A stretch of 64,000 bases of DNA from Oscillospiraceae bacterium (GTDB lineage: Bacteria > Bacillota > Clostridia > Oscillospirales > Ruminococcaceae). A program made the translations under genes and the position numbers. Positions 27,567-36,282 of the stretch are shown here, piece by piece. Each line of letters begins with the position of its first letter. The stretch's first letter is position 1. Under the pieces are notes generated by a model, which was not told where the DNA came from, made no database searches, and saw only the letters and a program-made list of their open reading frames with translations. The DNA lies in NCBI GenBank assembly GCA_017432285.1, contig JAFRJM010000012.1, positions 25,428-89,427 of the forward strand, in the 5' to 3' direction.

Positions 27567-28784
27567 ATGGCAGACGAAAAATCTTGTGGTGCAATCGTTT
27601 TCACCTATGAAAATGGCACAAGAAAATATGTGATGGTCCGGGGAACTGGAATTTATCAGGCCTTTTATGGTTTTCCAAAGGGACACATGGAAGCCGGAGA
27701 AACGGAACAGGAAACGGCACTGAGGGAAGTCAAAGAAGAAACAGGCCTGGATGTTAAACTGATCGATGGTTTCCGGCAAGTTGATGAACATTTCTTGGCA
27801 CGGGAAGGCCGATCAAGCGATAAGAAGACCAATGTTTATTTTTTGGCAGAATATCAAGATCAGGAACTTAAGGCACAGGAGTCTGAGGTTTCGGAGGCCG
27901 TTCTTATGAATTGTCAGGATGCGATGCAATGTCTTCAGTCGGAGGGATCAAAGAGAGAACTTGCAGAAGCTGAGAAGTATATAGATTCATATTATGAACA
28001 GAAACAGGATAAGACCAGTCAGCTGGGATTTGAGAAGGGGAAAATGAAATACAGGATTGAGGACCTGACAAAAGAAGACGCTGAATATATCAGCAAAAAA
28101 ATAAGTGACATCGTGCCGCGCGAAGTTGATGCAGACGCAGAAGAATTTGTCCTCAAGATCGAGAACGAAAACGGAGAGATCATCGGCGGATGCGTTGCAG
28201 AAGTATATGAATACCACTGGTCAAGAATGCTTCTTGAAGATCTCTGGGTGGATGAGCGCTACCGCCATCAGGGGATAGGGTCCACGATTATCCGAGAGGC
28301 GGAGCGTATTGCAAGAGAGAAGGGCTGCCGGGTCGTGACACTCGGTACCTCCAGTTATATGGCTAGACCCTTCTATGAAAAACATGGCTACACGGTATTC
28401 TCAATTTTGCAAAAGACAAATGGATATCTCAGTTATTCCTTAGTCAAATACCTTGATAAGGATACGCCTGACTATGTACCGACAAATAACAGCGGTGCCA
28501 GGTTCAAAGTCTCGTTTGGCAGCGATGACGATGCAGAGGTCATAGTGAATGGCCTTGACACATACTGCGATGTCTACGAACAGAAAAGTGAAAACGTCGG
28601 CTTTTACAAGAAACTTGTGGACGAAGACGGAGCATTTGTTGCGGGTATGATTGCAGACGTTTACAAAGGGGAGATCGGCTCTGTTGATGGGCTGTTTGTT
28701 GAAGAGCCATTGAGACACCAGGGTTTAGGCACGTATTTTTTACAGGAAGTGGAAAAATTGGCCAAGAAAAACAGTGTCTCATGA
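27567..28784 (+). CDS. Nudix hydrolase fused to two GNAT domains; second GNAT cut by frameshift
   Basis: 405 aa in frame. The Nudix box GHMEAGETEQETALREVKEE lies at about residues 34-53 in a diadenosine-tetraphosphatase-like domain (1-145). A GNAT domain follows at about 150-290 with acetyl-CoA loop RYRHQGIGSTI and a second at about 305-405 with LRHQGLGTYF. The second ends early: its expected last strand and helix are encoded in the -1 frame just past the stop (28781-28906). Restoring one A to the A5 run at 28767-28771 joins the two smoothly, so a single-base deletion is the simplest explanation. Possible roles are nucleotide clean-up plus acetylation; substrates are unknown. Confidence 0.8.
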   Translation: MADEKSCGAIVFTYENGTRKYVMVRGTGIYQAFYGFPKGHMEAGETEQETALREVKEETGLDVKLIDGFRQVDEHFLAREGRSSDKKTNVYFLAEYQDQELKAQESEVSEAVLMNCQDAMQCLQSEGSKRELAEAEKYIDSYYEQKQDKTSQLGFEKGKMKYRIEDLTKEDAEYISKKISDIVPREVDADAEEFVLKIENENGEIIGGCVAEVYEYHWSRMLLEDLWVDERYRHQGIGSTIIREAERIAREKGCRVVTLGTSSYMARPFYEKHGYTVFSILQKTNGYLSYSLVKYLDKDTPDYVPTNNSGARFKVSFGSDDDAEVIVNGLDTYCDVYEQKSENVGFYKKLVDEDGAFVAGMIADVYKGEIGSVDGLFVEEPLRHQGLGTYFLQEVEKLAKKNSVS

Positions 28785-28906
28785 TCTTAACGAGTGCAGG
28801 TGACTGGAATGTCGATTTCTTCAAGAAAAACGGATATCTGGTCAGAGGCGAGCTTAAGGATGTTCCGAAGGGATATAATTGCTATGAGCTGTACAAAAAA
28901 ATGTGA
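28781..28906 (+). pseudogene. Out-of-frame C-terminal tail of the Nudix-GNAT-GNAT protein
   Basis: Reads as a GNAT C-terminus (ILTSAGDWNVDFFKKNGY and a final strand ending at TGA 28904-28906). It has no ribosome site of its own and abuts the upstream stop in another frame, so it is the displaced end of the preceding gene. Confidence 0.75.
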
Positions 28907-28998
28907 ACACTGGAAATAGATCATACTGATGTAACGGTTACCAAACACAATTACGTGATGAGCAGCCTGGAGAATCAGGATCTGTGGAGGAAGCTTTT

Positions 28999-29517
28999 AT
29001 GATAAAATTTTTCGCGGTCGTGATAGAACTGCTTGTCTTTATTTGTGCTGTATGGCTTCTGTCATTTTTTTCTATGTTTTTACATGAATTCGGGCATGCT
29101 GCAGGCTATATGATTGCGACAGGAGACAAAAACTGGCATATTCGAGTTGGATGGGGGAAACAGTTTCTGAACACGAAACAGTTGACCGTCAATCTGCTTG
29201 TTTTCGACGGTTTCTTTACCCCTTCAGATAACAAGGTCGATACAAAAGCAAAATATATCATGACTCTGCTGGGAGGTCCGGTCTTTTCTTTACTGCTGGT
29301 CATAGTATTTGGTGCTCTGCGATTTGGAGGACAATCCTTTCATTCAGACTTTTTCGCTGACGGCACTATTGAATTCTTTTTAAATACGGCATTATATATC
29401 AATCTGTTTATACTGTTATTCTCTGTTGCCCCTGCCCACTATTTGTACGGTGAAGTAAAGGGACTGGAAACAGACGGGCTTCAGATAATCCATGCTATCA
29501 AAAAGCATGACGATTGA
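28999..29517 (+). CDS. M50-like membrane metalloprotease
   Basis: 172 aa from the ATG at 28999, with GGAGG eight bases before; an upstream GTG at 28984 overlaps that site. TM1 holds the zinc motif HEFGH, a later TM has LLGGPVFSLLL (the Gly/Pro loop of site-2-type proteases), and the C-terminal ETDGLQI is a plausible third-ligand Asp. Short for the family, so a minimal intramembrane-type protease with about four TMs. Substrate unknown; it may process a membrane regulator. Confidence 0.75.
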   Translation: MIKFFAVVIELLVFICAVWLLSFFSMFLHEFGHAAGYMIATGDKNWHIRVGWGKQFLNTKQLTVNLLVFDGFFTPSDNKVDTKAKYIMTLLGGPVFSLLLVIVFGALRFGGQSFHSDFFADGTIEFFLNTALYINLFILLFSVAPAHYLYGEVKGLETDGLQIIHAIKKHDD

Positions 29518-29607
29518 GCCGCATGGCTTTTTAATTCGACAAATTCCCGTTTGCTGAGTTAAGCAGGAAAGAGTAGATTTGCAAATCGGTGTTTTAGGAG
29601 GGTTATT

Positions 29608-30354
29608 ATGGAGTACATCAAAGTCACTAAAGATAATCTGGAGAAAGAGCACATCTGTTGCGCCATCTCGAATAACAAGGATGTCCAGGTTTCGTCGAAG
29701 AAAGCATGGATGGCAGATCGTTTTGATGATGGGCTGGTGTTTCTGAAAAGCATAGAGCGCGGAAAATGCTTCATCGAATATATACCGGCAGAGAACGCAT
29801 GGAATCCGATCGTCGCGGACGGGTATATGTGTATCGATTGCCTGTGGGTGTCCGGTTCGTTCAAGGGACACGGATATTCAAATGATCTTTTGAGAGCGTG
29901 CATTGAAGACAGTAAAGAAAAGGGCAAAAAGGGGCTGTGTATCCTTTGCGCTGCAAAGAAAAAGCCGTTTCTTGCGGATCCGAAATACCTGAAGTATAAA
30001 GGCTTTTCCGTATGCGACGAAGCAGACAACGGAATCCAGCTCTGGTATTTACCGTTCTCTGCTGATGCAGAACAACCGAGGTTCAGGGATCTTGCAAAGC
30101 ATCCTCATGTGGACGACGAGGGGTATGTCCTGTTCTACACCAGCCAATGTCCGTTCAACGCTAAATATGTGCCGATCGTTGAAAAGACTGCGAGAGAACA
30201 CAATATCCCGTTTAAAGCAATCCATATCGAAAGTAAAGAACAGGCACAGAACGTGCCTACACCGATCACGAACTATGCACTGTTTTTTAATGGAGAATAT
30301 CTGACAAATGAGCAGATGAACGATACCAAATTTTTAAAACTGGCTGGACGATGA
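29608..30354 (+). CDS. YoaP-like GNAT-family protein
   Basis: 248 aa with ribosome site TAGGAGGG. The N-terminal GNAT-like fold (about 1-150) has the acyl-CoA loop region FKGHGYSNDLL; the C-terminal part (about 155-248) with FYTSQCPFNAKYVP matches the YoaP domain layout. The Cys in that thioredoxin-like stretch is conspicuous. Role in the family is poorly known; proposed acetyltransferase. Stand-alone gene. Confidence 0.82.
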   Translation: MEYIKVTKDNLEKEHICCAISNNKDVQVSSKKAWMADRFDDGLVFLKSIERGKCFIEYIPAENAWNPIVADGYMCIDCLWVSGSFKGHGYSNDLLRACIEDSKEKGKKGLCILCAAKKKPFLADPKYLKYKGFSVCDEADNGIQLWYLPFSADAEQPRFRDLAKHPHVDDEGYVLFYTSQCPFNAKYVPIVEKTAREHNIPFKAIHIESKEQAQNVPTPITNYALFFNGEYLTNEQMNDTKFLKLAGR

Positions 30355-30424
30355 AAGCCGGTTTATCCATCCAGATCTCTGAACCAATTTTCCCCCTTCA
30401 TTTTTTCAATTCGCATACTCTGTT

Positions 30425-30468
30425 TTCCCTTGTTTTTGCCTTTGTGGTGCAGAACAAGGGAATTTTTT
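30425..30468 (+). terminator. Intrinsic terminator before the HTH/TIR cluster
   Basis: TTCCCTTGTT pairs with AACAAGGGAA and six T follow directly. It isolates the following cluster from upstream transcription. Confidence 0.85.
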
Positions 30469-30576
30469 ATCGTTCGCAGCCCTACTGCCGTATCAAAAGG
30501 GATTGATAACCGCGCAGACGCATGAGGTGCCCGGAATCTGGATGCCTTTTAAGATATATGCATTGAGATGAACTTG

Positions 30577-30585
30577 TGGTACAAT
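30577..30585 (+). promoter_or_regulatory. Candidate extended -10 promoter for the HTH/TIR cluster
   Basis: TGGTACAAT matches an extended -10 (TG-N-TATAAT with one change) about 48 bases before the HTH gene. No good -35 is visible, which extended -10 promoters tolerate. Confidence 0.4.
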
Positions 30586-30632
30586 AAATTATCTTAGGAG
30601 TTCAATTATCTTTCACTGAAGTGAGGTTTAAC

Positions 30633-30845
30633 ATGGTAAAGAACGATTTCGATATAGACGTGAAGGTCAAATGTCTGGAAGAACGTATCACCCAGGCGCA
30701 GCTTGCTGAGAAGGTCGGCACTTCCGCTTCGTACATCAGCAGGCTCATAAACAAGCAGGGCGGCATCGTGAACAAGACCTTCGTGGAAATGCTCGAAAAG
30801 ATGGGTTACGATATTCAGGTTACCTATGTAAAGAAAGACATGTGA
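30633..30845 (+). CDS. Small XRE-family HTH regulator
   Basis: 70 aa from the ATG at 30633 (GAGG five bases before); the in-frame GTG at 30621 lacks one. The whole protein is a single helix-turn-helix: ITQAQLAEKVGTSASYISRLIN is the recognition core, followed by a short C-terminal strand segment. No ligand domain. As first gene of the LRR/HD-RyR/TIR cluster, right after a terminator and a promoter-like site, it is likely the cluster's repressor or control switch, as XRE proteins often are in defence loci (inference). Confidence 0.85.
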   Translation: MVKNDFDIDVKVKCLEERITQAQLAEKVGTSASYISRLINKQGGIVNKTFVEMLEKMGYDIQVTYVKKDM

Positions 30846-30891
30846 GCTGTTATGATGAGGCACAGCATCATGATAACGGGAGGTGTCTGAT

Positions 30892-32539
30892 ATGGATGAA
30901 CAGGAATTGCTGCAGAGTATGGTCTCAGAAGAGTGGGGGCATATATCGCCGTGCTGACTGGAAGGGACAGCTGGACCTTCTTCGGCACACTGTTTCAGTG
31001 TACATTGCCTATGCTGACAGAACATATGAAGACCTGTGTTTCGTTTTGGACGGCCGTACAGAACTGAGATACATGGTCAACAAGGCGGCTGCAGTCAGCG
31101 ACGACTACACTATGAGGGGGTTTGTCCGCTTTGTGTTTGCACTCAAAGAGGGCGAAACGAAAATATTCACATGGGTGACCGCGCACGGAAACAAGGAATG
31201 GATCCTGTCCAGGGATAGGGTTGCACTTTATGTGAATGCTCCCGAGTTCAAGGAAGACTTCTTTATACGGTACGGAACATTCAGAGACGAATGCTTTGCC
31301 GCCTACGAAAAGGTTTACGGCTGGGGTTATAAGTCAGATATCCAAAAGATAGAAGTGCCCGAAAGAGATCTTGAATCCCTGACGTGGCTGGAGCCGGAGG
31401 AGGAATTTGAGCTTGTCCGGTATCTGGATGACGGCAGATCGTTCGAAACCACGGATACGGATCGGCTGCTGCGGTTTGTTGATGAACGCAGGGTGCGGGA
31501 AGAGGCTCTGGAAAACCCGGATCCGGACCGCATTCAACGCTTTAATGACCTGTATCAAGCGATAAAGTACTATATTGCGGAGCAGAAACCGATAAGACGG
31601 GCAAGGAAGGTTTACCCGATTATCGGGAAAAGCTTTTCCTGGATGGAAGACAACTGGGAAGAATGCGCTTTTCATTATAGTTTCACAATGGATCCGGATG
31701 ACTTGCACGACGGGGTCTACCGCCGTTACGGCGATCTGCCTGGAGGCAGGCATTTCGGCGTATCGATCTGGCCTAAGTCTGATGTTTTTCCCCCATGTTC
31801 GGCCATGATGACCGTCAATAAAAAAGGAAGGATGCAGGTGAATACGGAGATCGATGGCCGCTGGGATGTGGTGCCTCAAAGGGACCTCTGGCCGCAGGCG
31901 GCAGCGGCGTCCCCCAGTGGCAAAAGCATCGTCTGGCTCAAGGACGGCAAGATCGGGGCGTGGCAGGAGGATTGGAAAGAGAAACGTTTTCTCCAGGACG
32001 ATGGCCACATGCTGACGGACCGGCTTGATAACGTCCTCGTCCAGGACGCTATTATGCGTACGGACGGGATCCTTGTGATGTTTATGAAGGACGGGAGAAC
32101 AATGGGCTATCTCTGCGACGCCGATATGATCCTTTTCCGCTGGGATGACGGATGGCTCCCCAAAACGGATGAACACGGGAATCTTTCATGGGCGATCAAA
32201 CAAGGCATGCTGGACACCTGTCCTGAAGAGCTCTTCGTGATGGTCCACGAAAGGGACAGCTGGGGAGAATACGACGGATGCGGCGTAAAACGTGTTTTCT
32301 TTAATCCGGGTGTTGAAAGGATCGAGGGTGAAATCCTGGCGAACAACCCTGGCCTTGAGAGAATCGTTATCCCGTCATATGTCGAATACGTGGAATGGTA
32401 CGCTTTTTACAACTGTGTGAACCTGCGGGAGCTTGTGATCAACGGCGATCCGGCACGCGTGGCGAAATGGAACGCGGAAGCGTTTAAAGGCTGTCCCTGT
32501 GAAGAGGAATATCTCCGCCTGCGCAGCGGCGGGTGCTGA
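30892..32539 (+). CDS. Large protein with C-terminal BspA-type LRR; start region frameshifted
   Basis: The best start is ATG 30892 behind GGGAGG, but its frame stops after 21 codons. The long frame (open 30842-32539) continues the same protein if one G is removed from the G5 run at 30935-30939. The joined product is about 548 aa. The body is soluble with no family I recognise; the last 70 residues (FFNPGVERIEGEIL, IVIPSYVEYVEWYAF) are LRR_5 units like those of the next two LRR genes. Without the fix, translation would need a poor GTG at 30842. It sits between the HTH and HD-RyR genes and may be a recognition subunit. Confidence 0.6.
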
Positions 32540-32576
32540 TTGTTTAGCGTAGCTTATATAGAGAAAGGAAAAAGAT

Positions 32577-34622
32577 ATGGCATATACAGCTTTGCAGCAA
32601 ATGAAAAACAAAAATGAGAAGGCGTTCGGGAAAGCCATTGGTCCGATCCAGCCTGAGCGGCATTATGACTCTTTTGACCACGGACTCAAGGCTATGGCGC
32701 TACGGTTTCTCCATGTGAGGTGTGAAGGACTTTGCTTCCGCGCGGAAGAAGGGAATGACTATCTCGGAACAAGCTTGATGCCGGGACAGATCCCGTACAA
32801 TATGCAGATGGACATAAACCGCCTGTGCCTGGAACGTGAGCTTGAAAAGTTCATCGATTCCGGTTCTGCAGAGGACGCCTACACCATTTACTACTGCTAT
32901 CTGGAAATGTTCTTCGGACATTATGGGAAATCGAAAAAGATGGTAGAGCTGCTATCGGAATTTGAATCCAATGGAAGTTCTCTTCTGATGAAGCACCGCG
33001 ACCACTACTCTCATTCGGTATACGTATTTGCTCTGGGACTGGCGATCTACGAATCCAACACCGCTTACCGTGCGGCATTCAAAAAGTATTACGGCTTTGA
33101 GACCAAAGATACTGATACCGAGGCAGAACATGCGGCGGCGTGCTGTTTTCTGGAATACTGGGGGCTGACTTCGCTTTTTCACGATATTGGTTATCCCTTT
33201 GAGCTTCCGTTTGAACAGGTGCTATCCTACTATGAAGTGACAGGCAGGAAACGAGGCAAAGGCAATCTGTTCCTCGCTTATCATGACGTAGATGCGATCA
33301 CAAAACTCGGCAGTGAGGCAAAGAAACAGTTCGTAAAGATCTATGGCCGCCCCTTTGAATCCACGGAGGAGCTGTTTGCCTTCAGCATCACGGAGAAGCT
33401 CGGCGCGGCTTATGACTTCACTGAAGAATACATGCTCGGCAAGATCCATGATAAGCCGATTTCTCCGGATGAATTCAATTACTTTATGGATCACGCGTAT
33501 TTCAGTGCGACGCGGCTCTATCGTGAGATCGAAAACTCGATCGGCATCGAAAAGATCAACGAAAAACACGTGGACGCTCTGACAGCGATCCTGCTTCACA
33601 ACAGTCTGTTCAAGTTTGCTGTTTCTTTCTTTAACGGCAAAAACTATAAACGGCCACTGCGGATGGACGAACATCCGCTGGCATTTCTCCTCATGCTCTG
33701 CGACGAGCTGCAATGCTGGGACCGTACGGCATACGGCCGCAATTCCCGCACCGAGCTGCATCCACTGGCGGCGGATTTCGATTTTAAAAACAACGCGATC
33801 CATGCGATCTATTATTATGACAAGGATGAGCAGGAAAAGATTGACGCTTTCAAGATCAGATACAGAAAATGGGAGGATGGCGGTGAAACGGGAGACGCGC
33901 CAAGGCTGAAGGCCTACAGCGACATGGCGGAGAAGGAGCAGCGTTTTGCCTCAGATATCGAAAAAATCGTCGATCTTTCAGACATGCCCCTCGCGGTAGT
34001 TCCGAATACCCGGGAGGTGGACCGGAAGAGCAAGCACACATATCTTTCCACCAGTAATTTCCTGCACTTATATGATTTTGCCGTAGCGCTCAATGCGCGC
34101 TATTCCTATCAGGGAAAGGAAAAAGACGTCGAAACAGAGGTGCTAGAAAAGGAATTTGAAGCACTTTCTCTGGAATACCAGCTTTCCAATATCAATCAGG
34201 CGAAAAACTTCTCCAAATACCTCGACGCGCTCAGATGCTTCTACACTGATCGCCCGGTGGATTATGAAATGATCGCCGCTTTTACGAAAAAGCAGATGGA
34301 AGTGTTTGCTCCCATGGAGCATGAACGCTGGATCAGGGAGCACATCTCGATGGGCTGGACCAGCGGCGACCTTTATGAGAAGGTACCGCTCTCGGAAGAG
34401 ATGATGAGCCGATACGGAGATGAAAAGACTGCGCGCAGAGCCCTGCGCGAGCAGCTCCGCATGCATAAGCTCGCATTGAACGGCGCTCCCACACAGGTGG
34501 AGATCTTTGCTCACTACGCTGCGCTTCCGCCGGAGGAACGGGAAAAGGATTACGAGCCCTTCAACAGCATGCTGAAGCTCATCAAAAAATTTGACGGACT
34601 ACGGATCTACAGGCTGGATTAA
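32577..34622 (+). CDS. HD-domain phosphohydrolase fused to C-terminal RyR domain
   Basis: 681 aa, cytoplasmic. An HD superfamily core is visible: His146 (HYSHSVYV), His202-Asp203 (FHDIGYP), His341 (LLHNSLF) and Asp376 (LCDELQ), a full metal-ligand set. The last 105 residues form a RyR domain starting EHERWIREHISMGW and ending near DYEPFNSMLKLI. RyR domains are named for ryanodine receptors and have been proposed to bind nucleotide-derived ligands in prokaryotic conflict systems. An enzyme that senses a nucleotide signal through RyR and cuts nucleotides or phosphodiesters through HD is a reasonable reading (inference). The adjacent TIR gene could make such a signal. Ribosome site GAAAGGAAAAAG. 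Confidence 0.75.
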   Translation: MAYTALQQMKNKNEKAFGKAIGPIQPERHYDSFDHGLKAMALRFLHVRCEGLCFRAEEGNDYLGTSLMPGQIPYNMQMDINRLCLERELEKFIDSGSAEDAYTIYYCYLEMFFGHYGKSKKMVELLSEFESNGSSLLMKHRDHYSHSVYVFALGLAIYESNTAYRAAFKKYYGFETKDTDTEAEHAAACCFLEYWGLTSLFHDIGYPFELPFEQVLSYYEVTGRKRGKGNLFLAYHDVDAITKLGSEAKKQFVKIYGRPFESTEELFAFSITEKLGAAYDFTEEYMLGKIHDKPISPDEFNYFMDHAYFSATRLYREIENSIGIEKINEKHVDALTAILLHNSLFKFAVSFFNGKNYKRPLRMDEHPLAFLLMLCDELQCWDRTAYGRNSRTELHPLAADFDFKNNAIHAIYYYDKDEQEKIDAFKIRYRKWEDGGETGDAPRLKAYSDMAEKEQRFASDIEKIVDLSDMPLAVVPNTREVDRKSKHTYLSTSNFLHLYDFAVALNARYSYQGKEKDVETEVLEKEFEALSLEYQLSNINQAKNFSKYLDALRCFYTDRPVDYEMIAAFTKKQMEVFAPMEHERWIREHISMGWTSGDLYEKVPLSEEMMSRYGDEKTARRALREQLRMHKLALNGAPTQVEIFAHYAALPPEEREKDYEPFNSMLKLIKKFDGLRIYRLD

Positions 34623-34647
34623 GGGAAAAGAGGAGGAGAATGACGGT

Positions 34648-35154
34648 ATGGCAGAACAGATATTTATCATCGAAGACGGCACGCTGACGAAATTTGAAGC
34701 GGATGATTATATAGAAGAAGTGTACATCCCGGATCGTGTGAAGAGTATCGGCTGCGAGGCTTTTTCCGAAGCGTTGGTAGGAAAGGTCGTTATCCCCGAC
34801 AGTGTGACGAAGATCGAAGCAGATGCGTTTGTGGATTGTACTCTGAAGGAGATCGAGATACCTGACAGCGTCACGACCATTGAAACATGGGCTTTTTCCG
34901 GCTGCGAAAATCTTCACAAGATTACGATTCCGGAAAGCGTTACATCGATAGGCCCATGGGCTATCGGATACCGAGAACTTCATTTTCTTCCGTACTGGGA
35001 CCCGGTCCCGTTCGGACGTCCCGTCATCATATACGGGAAAAAGGGCAGTGAAGCCGAACGATACACAAAAGACAATTGCTGGTGTTACAACGAACATATT
35101 ACCGAGTTCCGGGAGATCGAAACGGATGCCGGAGAACAGAAAGGAGATACATAA
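34648..35154 (+). CDS. BspA-type leucine-rich repeat protein
   Basis: 168 aa from the ATG at 34648, behind AGGAGGAG. Nearly all of it is LRR_5 repeats of about 23 residues with the pattern IPDSVTxIExxAF (at least three clear copies, residues about 25-115), then a non-repeat C-terminus. No signal peptide, so unlike secreted BspA adhesins it should stay in the cytoplasm. Its stop overlaps the TIR gene start (TAATG), coupling the two. Likely a protein-binding or sensing partner of the TIR protein. Confidence 0.82.
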   Translation: MAEQIFIIEDGTLTKFEADDYIEEVYIPDRVKSIGCEAFSEALVGKVVIPDSVTKIEADAFVDCTLKEIEIPDSVTTIETWAFSGCENLHKITIPESVTSIGPWAIGYRELHFLPYWDPVPFGRPVIIYGKKGSEAERYTKDNCWCYNEHITEFREIETDAGEQKGDT

Positions 35155-36251
35155 TGGAAGACAGGAAAGATATGCAGACAAGACTTGTGCCTGGCGTGGG
35201 GAGGCTGCCTTATCCGGCTTATCGCGGGAAGGAGCCTTACGTCTTTGTCAGCTATGCGCACCTGGATTCGGAGCGAGTGTTTAAAGAGATCAAACGCTTC
35301 AACGAGGCAGGTTTTCATGTCTGGTATGACGAGGGGATAGCGCCCGGCAATGAATGGTCTGATGCGATCGCTGAGGCGCTGTCAGACTGTGCTGTGTTCG
35401 TTGTCTTTCTGACGCAGACGTCCGCTCCGCGCGAGAATGTCCTCAATGAGATCGACTTTGCGCTGAACGAGCAGAAGCCGTTCCTTGCCATCCATCTTGA
35501 AGAAACGACGCTGCCTCCCGGTCTCAAACTGCGCATTTCCCGGAAACAGGCGATCCTAAAGTACGTCATGTCGGAAGAAGAATACGAGTATAAATACATA
35601 GAGGCATTCACGAGGTTCGGGCTGAAGCAGGTCAATGTGCAGCCGGCAAATGCGTCTGCATCAAAGGAGACAGAATCGGATTCCGTTGGGACGGATGAGT
35701 CCTCTTCGGTCAAAGCGAACAGCGAACCTGCTGTGAAGTCCGGTGACGGAGTGACGATCAAACAGTTGGATGAATTGGTAAAGAATTTTCTTGAAAAAGA
35801 TAAGGCTGCAGACCCGAAAAAGGCAGAAAAAACAGGAGAGGAATTCTCTGATGATTTGCCGGAAGACGCAAAAAAAAGAGCCAACGGCGATCTGGTGCGA
35901 ATTGACGGCTTCGACGTTGAGCACGGGTTTTTAAGTGCATACAAAGGAACGGAGAAAGATATTGTCATACCTGATTCCGCAAGGGTTATCGGAAGTCTTG
36001 CTTTTTCAGGTCAATCAACCATTGAGTCTGTTGATCTCAATCAGGCAGGATTGATGGTTGCCGGCCGGCTGGGAGTGTTCTGCAATTGTCCGAATCTGAA
36101 GACTGTCAAGATCCCGCCAACAGTCAAAGAGGTTACCCCGAATATGTTCCAGTATTGCCCCAATCTGACGGTTTATGTTCGCAAAAGCCAGGTCTCTTCA
36201 GATTTTGAGGAGCGTTTTACGGGGAAGGGTATCGTCTATCTCGATGAATAA
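35154..36251 (+). CDS. TIR-domain protein with C-terminal leucine-rich repeats
   Basis: 365 aa. The TIR domain spans about 27-160: YVFVSYAHLDSE (box 1), WYDEGIAPGNEW, and VLNEIDFAL with Glu99 at the position of the catalytic glutamate of NAD-cleaving TIRs. A low-complexity linker (about 160-245, Ser/Lys/Glu-rich) leads to an LRR_5-type domain (about 255-365) with DIVIPDSARVIGSLAF and KIPPTVKEVTPNMF. No signal or TM. Bacterial TIRs deplete NAD or make cyclic ADP-ribose isomers in immunity; which applies here is unknown. Start overlaps the upstream LRR gene by one base, favouring co-expression and a complex. Confidence 0.88.
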   Translation: MEDRKDMQTRLVPGVGRLPYPAYRGKEPYVFVSYAHLDSERVFKEIKRFNEAGFHVWYDEGIAPGNEWSDAIAEALSDCAVFVVFLTQTSAPRENVLNEIDFALNEQKPFLAIHLEETTLPPGLKLRISRKQAILKYVMSEEEYEYKYIEAFTRFGLKQVNVQPANASASKETESDSVGTDESSSVKANSEPAVKSGDGVTIKQLDELVKNFLEKDKAADPKKAEKTGEEFSDDLPEDAKKRANGDLVRIDGFDVEHGFLSAYKGTEKDIVIPDSARVIGSLAFSGQSTIESVDLNQAGLMVAGRLGVFCNCPNLKTVKIPPTVKEVTPNMFQYCPNLTVYVRKSQVSSDFEERFTGKGIVYLDE

Positions 36252-36282
36252 TGTCTGAGGCAGAAATACTGAGAGGTATGAC

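Noticed and set aside
28760-28790. Programmed -1 frameshift in the Nudix-GNAT gene
   Set aside because: The run is AAGAAAAAC, not a canonical X-XXY-YYZ heptamer (first base of the slip site is G), and no strong downstream stem was seen; a one-base deletion is simpler.
35076-35153. Upstream extension of the TIR protein by 26 residues
   Set aside because: It lies inside the upstream LRR gene with no ribosome site, whereas ATG 35154 overlaps the LRR stop and follows AAAGGAG.
30633-36251. Known Thoeris or CBASS system
   Set aside because: TIR is present, but there is no ThsA-type SIR2-SLOG or membrane SLOG effector, no CD-NTase and no E1/E2/JAB genes in the locus.
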